From Tetrapyrgos nigripes (taxonomy: Eukaryota > Basidiomycota > Agaricomycetes > Agaricales > Campanellaceae), in contig JAACJM010000022.1 in the NCBI GenBank assembly GCA_013368315.1, positions 620,001-684,000 on the forward strand: 64,000 nt of DNA, written 5' to 3'. The position numbers were made by a program, and so were the translations under genes. The notes beneath the pieces were generated by a model that was not told where the DNA came from, made no database searches, and saw only the letters and a program-made list of their open reading frames with translations. Shown here piece by piece: positions 34,328-45,613 of the stretch. Every line of letters begins with the position of its first letter. The stretch's first letter is position 1.

Positions 34328-34982
34328 TGTAAGGGCGACTCCTGGCATGTGAGGCACTCACTATTAAGTCTGGGCAGATCCTAGCGTTAGGAAACACGTC
34401 GGACCTGAGCGGAAGTCTTATTGGGGTTTTGGGAAAGGATGAAGACAAATCCAGGCGGAACCGGTAGTCTTTGAGATAGAAGTATAAGGAAGACACGGAA
34501 TGGAATCTGTTAAGACGATACTATGTTGTCTGAAGTCGGATGAGGTTAGGAGACCAGCTAATTTGATTTTAGACTTAAGCTATCTACTACAAAGTTGCTA
34601 GCTTAAATACTACTTCGGAAACTATCGGAATGAAGAGGAGTAAGATAGGGATGGTTCAGAAATAAAGGAAAAGCACATGGTGCTATTGGAGATGGATGGA
34701 GTACTGCGGAACGAAGTGGAAACAAAGTGGAACGGATTGGAGATGAAGTGGAGTAAGTTTTGGAGATTAGATACGAGCTATCCGGTAGTTATCCGAAATG
34801 AATCACGGGTTCCTGAATGGGATCCGTTTGTGGAGATTAATAGTGGAGCTCGGATATGAATCAGAAATGAATGATCGGAAAGTGTTCGGGATGAAAGGGA
34901 ATGAAGTTCAAAATAAAAGGAAAAGAAGTTTGGAAAAGGATCGGATACGATCGGAAAGATGTACGGAAGCATAGATATTACA
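34328..34982 (-). repeat. 3' LTR of Gypsy element 2
   Basis: On the minus strand the LTR would run TGTAATATC... to ...CGCCCTTACA, with matching TGTAA/TTACA ends (655 bp). It sits directly after a polypurine tract (34997-34983, minus strand AAGAGGGGGATAC). The 5' LTR is not in the window because the element is truncated near 39670, so the outer boundary is inferred from the end motif. Confidence 0.65.
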
Positions 34983-35221
34983 GTATCCCCCTCTTAGGCC
35001 TTGAGCCCTTGAGAGGCATGGAAACGAATAGTAATCCGTCGGAATGAAGTTGAAAAGACAATAGAAGAAAAAAAATAGAAAAGAGGTGGACCCCGGAAAA
35101 TGAACAATGGAATCGGAAACGAATGGAAACGATCGGGATTGTGAATGGTTTCTAAATTAAGTAATTGGTAACAAAATGAAGAGGAAACAATAAGGATGGT
35201 CCGTGCACGAATTTGAAAACG

Positions 35222-35229
35222 TATAAAAG
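35222..35229 (+). promoter_or_regulatory. TATA box for antisense gene
   Basis: TATAAAAG lies 46 bp before the ATG at 35275 and is followed by an A/C-rich leader, a good position for a fungal core promoter on the plus strand. Confidence 0.55.
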
Positions 35230-35274
35230 GGAGAAGTCCTTGGAAGCAGGGCAAAACCAACTTCACCGTTATCA

Positions 35275-36310
35275 ATGTCTTCCACCACCTCCTACGTTCC
35301 CCTTGACGTTTCCATGCTCCTGACGGAGTATATGACCGAATGGACAACGTCCAACGCGAAACCTCTGGCTCCTGTGCATCCCGAACCTTTGGTGGAGAAA
35401 GTGATCGATGATAGTATGAGGGTGACAGAAAAGCATCGGGTCCGTCAGGAAAATAAAAATGGTGCGTGATCTTTTTTTTTTTTTTTTTTTTTTGAATTGG
35501 GTTTTCCACGGATGCTAACGGAATCGGCTTTAGCTCGACAAGCACGTGAAGCTCTGATGGAGGAATACGAGGCTGTGCAGGAGTTGATGGAGTTGTGGTT
35601 GGAGCAGTGGAAAGACACAGAAAAGGCAAAGAAGGAGGAATTGGAGGCTGAGGAGAGGAAACAGCTGGAGGAATGGGCAAGGAAGGAGAAGGAACGGACG
35701 GAACGGGGCCCAGAGGTGGAAATGGAGCATTCTGATGCAGGCCCGTTGGAAAAGGCGAGAGGAAAGAGGAAAGCAAATCCCGGACCGAGTAGTCCTCGTG
35801 CAGCTCGGAGGTGACGTAGGGACGAGGGATCTGGGGATGAAGACTCGGAGAGTGAGGAAGAGGTTGAGGTGGAGAAGGGAGAGGCATATGCCGAGGTACG
35901 TTTGCTTTTCCGTTTTTCTACCTTCGGATAGTGACCTTGATTTTGTGTAGCGGTGTTCCTGGTGTACCCAGCTCGGTTTGGAGTGCATGTCCCAAGGCGA
36001 CGGGAAACGTGCTTGCAAGTCCTGCGCGGCATCACGCATGGGGTGTAGCTTCACCAGTCAGAAAGCTGTCATTTCCGACATCTCAACCCTTTGTGCCATA
36101 CAGTTGGCCCAACTCCGTCGCCTCATCCATATGGGGAATGTTCTAGAAGTGATCGCGGAATCGTCAGATATCCCGCTTCCCAAAATGGAGGATGAGGAGT
36201 GGACGGGAATGGAGGCAAGGTTGCTGGACATGCCGGATTCGCTCGGGAAGCCGAAGAAGAAGGGAAAGAGGAAGAAACCGAGATCAAAGGCAGTGGTAGA
36301 GGAAGATTGA
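35275..36310 (+). CDS. Zn2Cys6-like protein encoded antisense inside Gypsy element 2
   Basis: Three exons: 35275-35461; intron 35462-35533 (GTGCGT, a 22-base T run, branch-like GCTAAC, ...TTTAG); 35534-35895; intron 35896-35950 (GTACGT...GTGTAG); 35951-36310. Joined frames read ENKN|ARQAREALMEEYEAV and ..AYAE|RCSWCTQLGLECM. Exon 2 is a long acidic/basic helical region (probable coiled coil). Exon 3 opens with six cysteines spaced C-x2-C-x6-C-x9-C-x2-C-x6-C, the layout of fungal GAL4-type binuclear zinc clusters, and ends with a basic KPKKKGKRKKPRSK tract (possible nuclear signal). A single TGA at 35812-35814, at a CGA-like position, interrupts exon 2, so this copy is probably dead. It lies between integrase and the 3' LTR on the opposite strand and has its own TATA box. 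Confidence 0.7.
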
Positions 36311-36541
36311 GGAAAGGGATGGATGCGCACCAGACGCGATGGACACGAATAATTGTATATAGATTTTTTTTTTTGTAATGGATACTCGACCGGACCCGGA
36401 TGGGCAAAAAACTTTCTTGGAACAAATTTTCGAGTGAAGTTAAGATGCGATCGGAGTAAAAGGAAAAAATGAGAAAAAATAGAATAAATCGAAATTAGTG
36501 AAGAGCGCTGGAAGGGACGGAAAACGTCAGAAAGATGAGGA
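36311..36541. other. short spacer between convergent coding regions
   Basis: AT-rich spacer with a T9 run at 36365 and A-rich words; no gene. It may hold polyadenylation signals for both the antisense gene and pol. Confidence 0.4.
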
Positions 36542-37770
36542 TTAAGATGAAATTGGAAGAGGACTGGGTTTGTTCAGATTTTTCTGATGGTACTCGTCTA
36601 TAGCTTCTTCGGCTGTAAGCTCATCCGCAGGAAGCCAGGAAAATTCTTCGTCAGTGCCTTCGTAACCTGACCACTGTACCAAATATAGTAGAGGACATTT
36701 CCGATGGCGCCGATCAATTTTCGAGTCTAAGATTTCGGTGATTTCATATTCAAGTTCACCTTCAATCTCGACCAGAGCAGGCGGATCTGGGATACGATTT
36801 GGAATCGTGTTGGGAACAGCGGGTTTGAGTTGGGACACATGGAAAATGGGGTGGATCCCACGGAGATAGTCAGGGAGCTTTATGGCATAGGAAAGAGAGC
36901 TGGGGCGAGAGAGAACTTTGAATGGGCCAAGGAATTTCTCGGAGAACTTCGGAGTGGGTCTTGTAGTTTTTATGTGTTTTGCGGACACAAAAACTTCGGA
37001 ACTGATAGGGATTTCTGGTAAATCCAGACGGCGTTTGTCGGCCCGTACCTTGTAACGTTTCTGACCTTCCTGAATCTCATCCCGAAGGAAACCATGAAGT
37101 TCCTCGAGATTGACAACGAAATGTCGGGCGTGCTTGGAAGCGAGATTGTAGTCAGGATGAACCGTTAAGTTTGGGTGAAACCCTTTGTTTGCGAAGAAGG
37201 GTGTGATTCCGGTGGAAGCGTTCGGAGTGTTGTTGTAAGCGAATTTGGCAATGGGAAGTAGGGAAGACCAATTATCCTGTTGGTAAGAACAATAGATCTG
37301 GATGTACTGCTCGAGTGTCTGATTTGTGCACTCGGTCTGTCCGTCAGCTTCTGGGTGATAACCCGAAGTGAAGTGAAGTTCCATATTCAAAGCTTTTCCT
37401 AGGGATCGGAAAAAATGGGAAACGAATTCAGAACCGCAGTCGGAGGTGACATGGTTAGGAACACCATGCTTAGAGAAAACATGAAGGACAAATAATTCCG
37501 CGAGTTGTTCCGATGTAATGGTATCGTGAGTTTGAATGAAGATTCCCTGTTTGGATGTGCGGTCCACAATTACCAGGATTGCTGTGTATCCGTTGGAATC
37601 CGGTAGTTGTTCAATAAAATCCATAAAAATTGAATCCCACAGACGGACTGGTATGGGAAGTGGCTTTAAGAGGCCATAAGGACAATGTCGACAAGGCTTG
37701 TTGCGACCACAAACTGTACAGGAAGCGACATAATCCCAAACGAATTCTCGGACCTTTGGCCAGGTATAGT
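36542..37770 (-). pseudogene. Gypsy element 2 integrase with chromodomain
   Basis: The HHCC region reads HYTWPKVREFVWDYV with CTVCGRNKPC (about 37770-37700). The core starts at 37624 (MDFIEQLPDSNGYTAILVIV, D of DDE), with HGVPNHVTSDCGSEFVSHFF and SGYHPEADGQTECTNQTLEQ containing the second Asp and Glu regions. The C-terminus has GIHPIFHVSQLKP and a chromodomain (LLYLVQWSGYEGTDEEFSWL, about 36690-36630), stopping at 36542. The frame from 37624 to 36542 is intact (360 codons). A TGA precedes RHYTWP at about 37780, so the polyprotein as a whole is broken. Confidence 0.92.
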
Positions 37771-39670
37771 GGCGTCAGATAAGGTCAAGCGTCCGGTTTT
37801 GTCCGAAGTGTCCTGCTAGGGAATGGTCATGGTGCTATCGCAAAACTTGAAGTCTAAGATCGGAAGCACCAGGAACAAATATCCTATCGTCCAAGCGTAG
37901 TAACCCGGATTCATTGAGTTTCCATCGGGATGATGAGGAATCCTTAGCTAGTTTGAGACCGGCTTGTGATTCCGGATCGGAAGCGTAGGATTCTCAGATT
38001 GTGGAATGGAGTTTCTCGATATCCATGATAATGGATGCACGGAGTGCGGGTCCTTCGAAGAAAGAGGCTCGGAGCGATTCGGAAAGCTGTTCTTGGGTGA
38101 AGACTGGGCGGAAATTCTGCAGATTAACCTTGGCGTAGTCACTATCCCCCTCTTTTGAGTAGACGTCCCATCGTCTAGTGAGTGAGTCGGGTTTTGCACC
38201 TAGTTTACCCGGTCGGAACCGAATAATGAGATTGAATGCGGAAAGATACTCGGACCATCGGACTTGTCGTCGTGTTAGAATTTTGGTGGTTGAAAAATAT
38301 TCCAAATTTTTGTGATCGGTAACGACATCAATAGGGGATCCGGAGCCTTCCAAGTAGTGTCGCCAGATTCGGAATGCTTCAAAAATGGCAAGCAATTCCT
38401 TATCGTGAACATCGTAATTGAGTTCAGTGGATTGTAAGGTGCGTGAATGGAATGCGATGGGATGAATCTCTCCGTAATCGTACTGGAGAGAGAGGATTGC
38501 GGCGATAGCGTAATCGGAAGTGTCAGTTTCGACAATGATCTTTTGGTTCGGAATCCAATGACCAAGGATCAGAGCGGAAGTAAAGCGTGCTTAAGGTAAT
38601 CAAAAGATTCCTGGCATGCCTGCGTCCATTTCCATGGGATAGCTTTTTGGGTGAGATAGGTTAGGGGTACGACGATATCCGAATAATTAAAGATGAAGCG
38701 TCTGTAAAAATTACAGAAGCCTAGGAAAGATTGTATATCCCGGACCTTCCGAGGAACGGGCCATTCCAGGATAGTTCAGATTTTAGAAGGATCCATCGTT
38801 AACCCTTCAGGGGAGAGAATGTAGCCTAGATACTCCACGGTATCAACAGAAAAGAAGCATTTTTCGGGATTGACGAAGAGTCTGTGCTCTTGGAGCCGAC
38901 GGAATACTTCACGAACATGTTTCTGATGATCCTCCTCATTGTCGGAATAGATCAGGATGTCGTCGAGATAGACAATGACAGTGACGTCGAGGAGATCCTT
39001 GAGGATGTTGTTGATAAATCGCTGAAAAGCAGTGGGAGCATTACTGAGACCAAAAGGCATCACTTTCCATTCGAAGGATCCGTAGCGGGTCCGGAAAGCG
39101 GTTTTCCATTCATCCCCTTCAGCGATGCGGACCAAGTGGTAAGCGTGACGGAGATCCAACTTGGTATAGATTTTCGTGCGCCGGGGAGTGTCTAAAAGCT
39201 CGGAAATAAGCGGAAGCGGATACCTATCCTTCTTCGTGATGGCATTGAGGCCACAGAAGTCAACGCAAAGCCGAAGCTCTCCACTTTTCTTCTTTACAAA
39301 GAGGACTGGAGCTGCGAAGGGCGAGGATGAAGGTTTGATAAAACCTATAGTCAGATGTTTGTCGATAAATTTCCGTAATTCTCCTAATTCCCTGTCGGAT
39401 ACCGGATAATTCCGGGCAATCGGCAGAGCCGCGCCCTTGACAAGATCAATCTTGAGATCGTAGGGACGATGCGGAGCCAGTTTATCCGAGAGTCCTTCGT
39501 CAAACACATCGGAATAGTCAGCTAAGTATTCGGGAGCCTTTGGAGAAGGTGGGGTTTCCGAATTTGAGGCTTTCGCATGAACCTCAGCATCCGGGGTTAA
39601 CCAGAGCGCCATTGGTTCGAGCTGATCCTGTTTGCAACAGCGAAGGAAAGCTGCTGCTCCAATGATACAC
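37771..39670 (-). pseudogene. Gypsy element 2 reverse transcriptase and RNase H, 5' truncated
   Basis: From 39670 the frame starts inside the pol linker (IGAAAFLRCCKQDQLEPMAL) and continues through the RT motifs NYPVSDRELGELRKFIDKHL, PVLFVKKKSGELRLCVDF, and catalytic [14 protein letters not shown] (about 38980). It stops with TGA after DPSKI at 38776. RNase H follows after a one-base deletion near 38590 (KHA|FTSALILG), with TDTSDYAIAAILSLQ and NYDVHDKELLAIFEAFRIW. Further TGA (near 37998) and TAG (near 37838) codons disrupt it. Gag and protease are missing; the break at about 39670 is followed by unrelated sequence. Confidence 0.92.
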
Positions 39671-40008
39671 CTGTAGTTGTAGAAATGATGCATCACAATA
39701 GATACTAGCCTGACCAATGTGTTGCGCAACCTACGGTTAACTTACTATAGGCCTCTTTTTACGCTCTGTAATGCATTACCAAAAAGACTGTACCAGCTTC
39801 AGCCACATCAGCGGCTTCTCATTGCTCTTCTGCCCTACGGAAAACCCCGGAAATGTCAATACTGTCACAAAGCGCTCGCGATATAGTAAGCAAATAATAT
39901 TATATTTGTGCAACACCTCTAGATAAAAACACGGACAAATATCACTCTAAGACGGAATAGCTATACATAAATAGGGGCTAATATGGACTAGGTAAAATAA
40001 CAGTAGCA
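39671..40008. other. spacer between truncated Gypsy and orphan gene
   Basis: No gene. The break in the Gypsy pol lies near 39670-39680. The region has TATATT/AATATTATATTTG words near 39898-39908 that may serve the 3' end of the gene to the right. Confidence 0.4.
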
Positions 40009-43000
40009 TTATCCACGGTGACGGAGACGACGTCCAACACTGTTGTCCTTGATGGCGGTTTTGGGCCTGGATCTCTTTCTAGAACGCTTCCTATTGGGAA
40101 AACGTTTGAATTAATAGAAGCACCATTTAAAAACCTGTGTCACGTACCCGTAGACCTGCCTCAAATCTTTCACCACCCACAAAACGTCTACCAGGGCTCA
40201 CTTCCACTCCTCCTGATGGGTTGACCCTGTGCTCATCGCCTTCATGTGCCAATGGAACAAGCACAGCAGGACTGTCAACAATCCGCACTGCCCGGGCTGA
40301 CGCATTTCACTCCAACGCTCGATATCTCACTTGTCCCCTTTATCCTTCCCAATGATACCACCTTCCACGTCCCTAGAGCGCCAGCTCGGGTTGATTACAG
40401 ACCACCATTTCCACCAGGAAACAGCGAATGTCCCGGCATCTTCCATATCCTTAGGCTCCTGATCCTTGATTGGCTTTCCATATGCGCTCCACCATTGGAT
40501 AAGGCCAGGTCGTCCCACATTCAAAAAAAATGCCGTTTTGCCAGTCGGATTACAAAACCCATACCCCCGTTCCACCGCTACCCATTCCCACAGCAGCTCT
40601 TTCCACTCTGGTACGCCATGCAAGCGATCTGCAGCTGCAAACACGTTGTAAGCCGAGGATATCCACCCTGGCCAATCAGACCTATCAATATCGTCAAGAA
40701 CTGGCTGGACAGGTGTGAGATGTCTGCTATCTTCAATTTGGGAGGGTTTCAGGGTTTCAGGTTGGTTATTGTCGACTTGGGATGGTTCAGGTGCAGACCC
40801 AGGGCCGTTGTCAACTTGGGAGGGGTGTATGGTATCGGAAAGAGGGCTATCTTCGACTTGGGAGGGGTCTAGTGCTTTGGAAGGAGGGCTGTCCTCGACT
40901 GGGGAGGGGTTGAGGACTTCGGAAGCAGGACTATCGTCGAGATAGACAGCGTTGGGCAATTGGGATTGGACGGATGCTGTCCCCTCCACTTCACTCTGTC
41001 CACCACTCCCATTATCATTGACGTCTTTCACTGCGTCTACGTCGCCTTCACTTCGTACCAAACCGCCTTCATCACCGTCGACGTCCATTGCTGCTCCCAC
41101 TGCCCCCACCTCACCCTTTTTCCTCATCTCGACCGCCCTCTTATCCAATTCCTTCATCTTCTCAGCTGCGTTTGCATCCAATTCCTTCAGCATAAGCTTA
41201 TTCTTCAAGATGTTGTCGTTCTGCTCCCATTCATAAAGCGAATTCCCTTTCATTTCCCATAGCTTCTCCCGCCGTTCACTGTCGGGTAACGACTCCAAGT
41301 AACTTCTCGTTTTCTCGCTCAGCTCGAAACGCTCAGGAAACACCGGAGTTGTTGATCGTCTCTGAGTCCTAAGCCTCAGCGGCGTTGGATCCGCCACGCT
41401 GTCCTCCACCTCCTTATCTCCATCCGGGTTCGTCCACTCTTCCTCTTCATCATCTTCACTCTCCTCTGCTGGTATCTCTTCTGCCAGTGATGTCGTCTTT
41501 CCCATCCCCCTTGCTCTCCCCTTTTTGGTAGCTCTTCTCTTCCGAGTAGGTTTGATCACCTTTTCATTATTGTCTGCCCCATCCTCACCATCTACCATTT
41601 TCAATAGCGCAGGATCATCAAGCATGGCGTCATCTGTTCCTTGCTGCGCCCTCTCTGCTGCAGTCTTCGCCACTCGTTCGATCACTGACTTGTCTTGCGT
41701 CGTCTTCGTATTTACATCTGTCCCAAGTCAGTTAAGCATGCCTACAAAATATATTAACTTACCCTCGACCGTTTGCAGCAAGAATAGCATGAACTGCCCA
41801 ATGACATTTTTTGTGAATTCCTTCTCGTTACAGGCCTCCCATTTCTTTGGATTTGGGCCGACGGTTGTTCCTGATGAGACACTAAACAATGATAGGGGTT
41901 AGGCACAGCTATTCTGTGTGACTCGGAATCACTCACACAATGAACGTGAATTCATCGTCTTCACCACCTGGAGGTGGTGGGGCTCCAGCCAGTAACGTCA
42001 AGCTACACCCAGTTAATTTGCGCAGGACATCAAGTAATGGTTGGATAAATTTAGTAAGGTTTGCCCGACAGCTGTGGTAGTAGGTAAGTCCCGTTACCAT
42101 CTTTGAAAGAATGTAACTCACATATCCTGAGCCAGCTCCCCAAACTCCTCAATCTTCTCGACGTCAATATTCTCCCCACTCATCAGCTGCTTATACACTG
42201 CCAGCCTCTCATTGTAATCCTCCTCAACTAATTTTTTCACCTTCTCCTTGACGTCATCATTCTCCTTTAGGTATAGTTCGTTGGCGATATGACACTGAAA
42301 GTCAAGCCGATGGCTCTGGTCCAATCCAGCATTACGCCAACAAGACTCATACTCTTCTAGGCATTTCTCTCGGAAATCAGGATGACACATATAGAACTTG
42401 TGAGGAGGGGTCAGACGGGGAGATCGACCAACATTACAGATGAGTTTAATCAGTCCAGTGAAGGCGGCGGCACTTGACTTCGGTTGGTTTGCCTTGCTTT
42501 TGCGGCGATGGAACCAATTTTTCAGTTGCTGTGGAATGGTCAGTCTCAGGCTCTCAGCATCCTCAGCGCTGGATATATTTTACTTACCACTCTTCCCTCC
42601 TCCTTTAATTTCCTCTGGTGTGCGTCACGCCACGTCTTCAACTCGTCAAATTCCTCCTGAGACAAACCAGTCGCCTCTCTAGTCACCTCTTCTACTGCAT
42701 CTGACTTCTCTGTAGTGGGTTTTGGCTTTGGCTCGATACATGAGAATTTGTCAGGTACACCGCCAGTGTGCCAGGGATACTTTTTGAACCAGCGCTCGTA
42801 AAAAGATGTAAGCCACTTTGTCTGCTCCTTCTTCTTGCTGATTTCCAAATACCCAGCCAGCTCTGCATTTGCGTACGCGTAATACTCTCCTTGAAGCTTT
42901 CCTTGATTTCCACATTTATTTTTCTCGGTAGTACCAGATGCCGTGCCACCATGTTTCTTGGCGCCAGCTGAGGAGGCGTCTTTGGTCAACGTATTGGAGG

Positions 43001-43154
43001 TATTCATTAGAGCTGATGTGACAGGAATTTCGCCAGGGCTTGGGGAATTATTGCTTGTTGGAGTCTCCACTGTTGCACTGATGTGGATGGTTGGGGTAGA
43101 TTGGCTCTCGGCGGGAGTGTGAGGGTTGGTAAAATTGGTTTGCACAGTGGGCAT
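40009..43154 (-). CDS. multi-exon conserved Agaricomycete protein of unknown function
   Basis: ATG at 43154. Introns, all GT-AG: 42587-42529, 42121-42072, 41936-41882, 41762-41718, 40330-40272, and a last one starting at about 40146 whose acceptor is ambiguous (CAATAG gives ..GLREAF stop; GGAAG gives a basic tail ending at TAA 40011-40009). Joined text is continuous: EEGRV|QLKNWFHRRKS, LAQDI|CRANLTKFIQP, EFTFIV|VSSGTTVGPNPKK, QTVED|VNTKTTQDKS. Domains: a Ser/Thr/Pro-rich N-terminus; a helical block around FYERWFKKYPWHTG and FYMCHPDFREKCLEEYESCW; a Lys/Arg-rich region (KPTRKRRATKKGRARG, nuclear signal); an acidic stretch; coiled-coil-like ELDANAAEKMKELDKRAVEM; five imperfect PSQVEDSP-type repeats; a Trp-rich C-terminal domain (VPEWKELLWEWVAVERGYGF, WWKWWSVINPSW). 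No premature stop is visible. I recall similar multicopy orphan proteins in this class. It is probably nuclear. Confidence 0.75.
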
Positions 43155-43387
43155 GGTGTGTAAGACTCAGAAGTAGTAAAGGGTATCAGGCTCGCTACGC
43201 TATTCTTTTCGGACATTTTTTTTTTTCGGTAGCCCTAGAATCATACAACTTAGGCCGTAATCAAATATAACTTGTGGCACATTTGTGCTCACAGTCAACA
43301 GAAAGTCCGAAAAACAAAAAGAAAGTATATATTCATAGACTACTCGTTCATTGTGAAGTCCAAAAAAAAGAAGTATATATTCATTTA

Positions 43388-44281
43388 CTACTCCTCGCCC
43401 TGTAAACTTTCATCGGTTGGAGTCTCCAGACGTGAAAACCACTCCTCTGCCTCAGTAACTGAATTAACCCGTTTGACAAAAGGAACCAATGCCCGAAGTC
43501 GTGCCTCATCAAGGATTGCATCTGCTGCATCACTGGGGCAAAAAAAAAAACTGATCAGTTTATTTTTTTTCAACCATGTGGACTAATGAAGATATACTTA
43601 CACACTGGTAACAACTGTGTTCTCGCCGTTGACACTTATTGCCCAATAAACTGGAGGTAGAATATTGTCAGTGCCACAGGCTGGTGAGGCTGCACCAAAC
43701 AATGCATGTGCCACTCTGCGCCTTGACGGCGTTCGGGGTTGACTTGGAGAAGGAGGAGGCGAAGGAGCACTTGTCACCTTTTTACCAGGGACATGTTTAA
43801 AGGAAGCTGCATGAGGAGGGGGAGTAAATGCCCGGGGCAATACCTCTTGGGCATTCTCGTAGTAGGAGCCATCTACAAACTCCTGTCCATGAGCATGCAC
43901 GGCAAGACAGTTCTGTCTCCAGCCATGCAAAGCATCTTCGTAGGTCAGAAAACTCTCATGTCGGGCCAGAGAGACTCCCTGAGTACAGGCACTGGTATCA
44001 GCCCTACCAGTTCATTAGTGTAATTCTCAGATCAGACAAAAGAATCATACTCACCAAGTTGTATAACACCCTGGAGTTTGACCAGTATAGACATTATACC
44101 ATTTTTTCTGCTTGAATACTTTCTGACTGGCAGCCTGGGACCTGCTGTCGTACAAACGAGGCACACAAGTGGCCCTCTTCGGAGTTGGTTGGTCATCTGG
44201 CAAAGACATGCTGGATATAACATCCGTCAGATCCTCCAAGTCTTGCCACATCTTGAGAGAGTTTGTGCTGGGTCTTTTCAT
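43388..44281 (-). CDS. viroplasmin / RNase H1 N-terminal-like domain protein
   Basis: Start ATG 44281 (MKRPSTNSLKMWQDLED). Intron 44054-44004 (51 nt) and intron 43601-43533 (69 nt), both GT-AG, join CYTTW|ADTSACTQG and NTVVTSV|DAADAILDEAR; stop TAG 43388-43390. Residues about 53-100 (KKWYNVYTGQTPGCYTTWAD, VSLARHESFLTYEDALHGW) match the small domain shared by caulimoviral viroplasmin and the N-terminus of eukaryotic RNase H1 (W/Y-Y-V-x-x-G-x-x-P-G-x-Y-x-x-W ... F-x-T-x-E-x-A). That domain binds RNA/DNA hybrids in RNase H1. No RNase H catalytic domain follows; instead there is a Pro/Ser-rich linker and a C-terminal helical region (RLRALVPFVKRVNSVTEAEE). All exons are open. It is likely a stand-alone nucleic-acid-binding orphan. 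Confidence 0.65.
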
Positions 44282-45013
44282 CGCCGGGATTGGAAGGGTA
44301 ATGGTGGAAGAAGAACAAAATGCCACCAACCTCGCTACATTGTGTGCACAAGCAAAACCAAAGTGAAAAGGTCACGATATACGCCCCTGTTTAATTCGGA
44401 TTGGAGAACGGCATAGTTCCAACTCTCGCGGGCACGGAATCATCCCTGGGTAAATCATTTCTTGGAACTTGAATGTGCGTTGAACTAATCAAGGTAAAGT
44501 TAGGGGTAAAGTTAGGGGAGGTTAACGTGCGTTGAATATACGTTTTCATCTGATGCCCCATCTGCCAGAAAAAGTGCCCAAAAATAACCTCATCCCTGGC
44601 ATCTTTGATGCATTGTGGTACATAAAAGAGCAGCGTGGACTCACACAGTGGCGGCAGCTGCCCTCATGATCCCTGGCATCATTGACACATAGTATTCCTC
44701 GTGTAGTTGCTCAAGTGGCAGATTGATGTAGGGATACTACAATCTAGAGGATTTTAATTGAGAACTCACCACGTTACACCCATGACCAGTTGTCTGTGTA
44801 AGTATCAGGATGAGCATGTAGAGATCAATTCAGTAATTTGAAGAGGATTAGAACGGATCGCTGGACAATGATTTCATGTTGGGACAAAATATTCAAGACA
44901 GAGGTTCCCAATGCACATCTTGATGAAATTCGCAAAAGGTATACTAAGTAACACGGATGCTCTGGAACGAATAAACAGATCGATAAGCATACATTATACA
45001 GCAAGATGAAGAC
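44282..45013. other. intergenic, no gene seen
   Basis: Contains a short direct repeat (GTAAAGTTAGGGG twice near 44495-44520, plus GTGCGTTGAA twice near 44475 and 44527) between the start of the viroplasmin-like gene and the 3' end of the next gene. No coding frame is supported. Confidence 0.45.
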
Positions 45014-45474
45014 TCACCAACTATCAGTAATTCCCTGGTGTGTAAGAGTCTTTCGTGCCCTTCGACGTTCCTTCTCTTTCCAAGCTAATTGCTCTCGGTG
45101 AATTTCACGGTAACGACGCTGGGCCTCCTGGTGTCGAGCTCGGAAATGCTCTTGTTGTTCTACAGTCAGATTAGAAAAGGCTTGGCGACGTCTTAGATGC
45201 ATGTCAGGCTTAGCATAGTCGAAGTAAATAAATACAATACTTGTTGTTCATTGCGGACGCGAGCTTTCAAGATTTGTTGCGCTTGGTGCCTAACCAACAA
45301 AACTAGTCAATATGTGCTGATGAGCGAGGAAATAGAAGGTCATACTCACTTTTTGTAGTCAGCTCTGTCCCTTATACGCTTCTTTCTACGTTGGCATCGG
45401 TCCTTGTACCAGCCTATGTAGTCGAAGTCGTCGTTGTTGGAGTCAGCGCTAGCATGCTGGTGGTCCGAGTCCAT
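45014..45474 (-). CDS. small basic coiled-coil protein
   Basis: ATG at 45474 (MDSDHQHASADSNNDDFDYI). An intron at 45349-45290 (60 nt, GTGAGT...GGTTAG) joins DYKK|HQAQQILKARV. A second break at 45240-45209 reads as only 32 nt, unusually short for an intron, so either splicing is atypical or the exon edge is elsewhere. The last exon encodes LRRRQAFSNLTVEQQEHFRA and RRYREIHREQLAWKEKERRR and ends TGA at 45014. A donor (GTGAGTCTTC) overlaps the stop region; either way translation ends there. The Arg/Gln/Glu-rich amphipathic helix is typical of small orphan proteins in this class. No enzymatic motif. Confidence 0.5.
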
Positions 45475-45613
45475 GTTAATTAGCACTGCCACATGTGCCT
45501 ACTGATAGTGCTTGCCAGCAAGCCCCTATCTGAATATCACCATTTCTCTTATATGCAACTTTGGCTTCAACGTTCTTTTATGGTACTCTGGTAGCTTTCA
45601 AGTGATCAGATAC

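Larger units (their letters stand above)
34328..39670 (-). mobile_element. Ty3/Gypsy element 2 with antisense cargo gene, 5' truncated
   Basis: Order on the minus strand: truncated pol (RT, RH, IN, chromodomain), antisense spliced gene, polypurine tract, 3' LTR. It is CpG-rich relative to Gypsy element 1 and so younger, but it shows the same CGA-to-TGA stops. The flank to the left is the palindrome array. Confidence 0.85.

Noticed and set aside
34994..35887. 297-codon minus-strand frame, Pro/Ser-rich
   Set aside because: It is antisense to the spliced Zn2Cys6-like gene, runs through its intron T-tract, and has no domain; the plus-strand exons with splice sites and TATA box explain the region better.
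40246..41262. Plus-strand frames (208 and 100 codons) opposite the orphan gene
   Set aside because: They are shadows of the long intact minus-strand exon; their repeats mirror the PSQVEDSP repeats.
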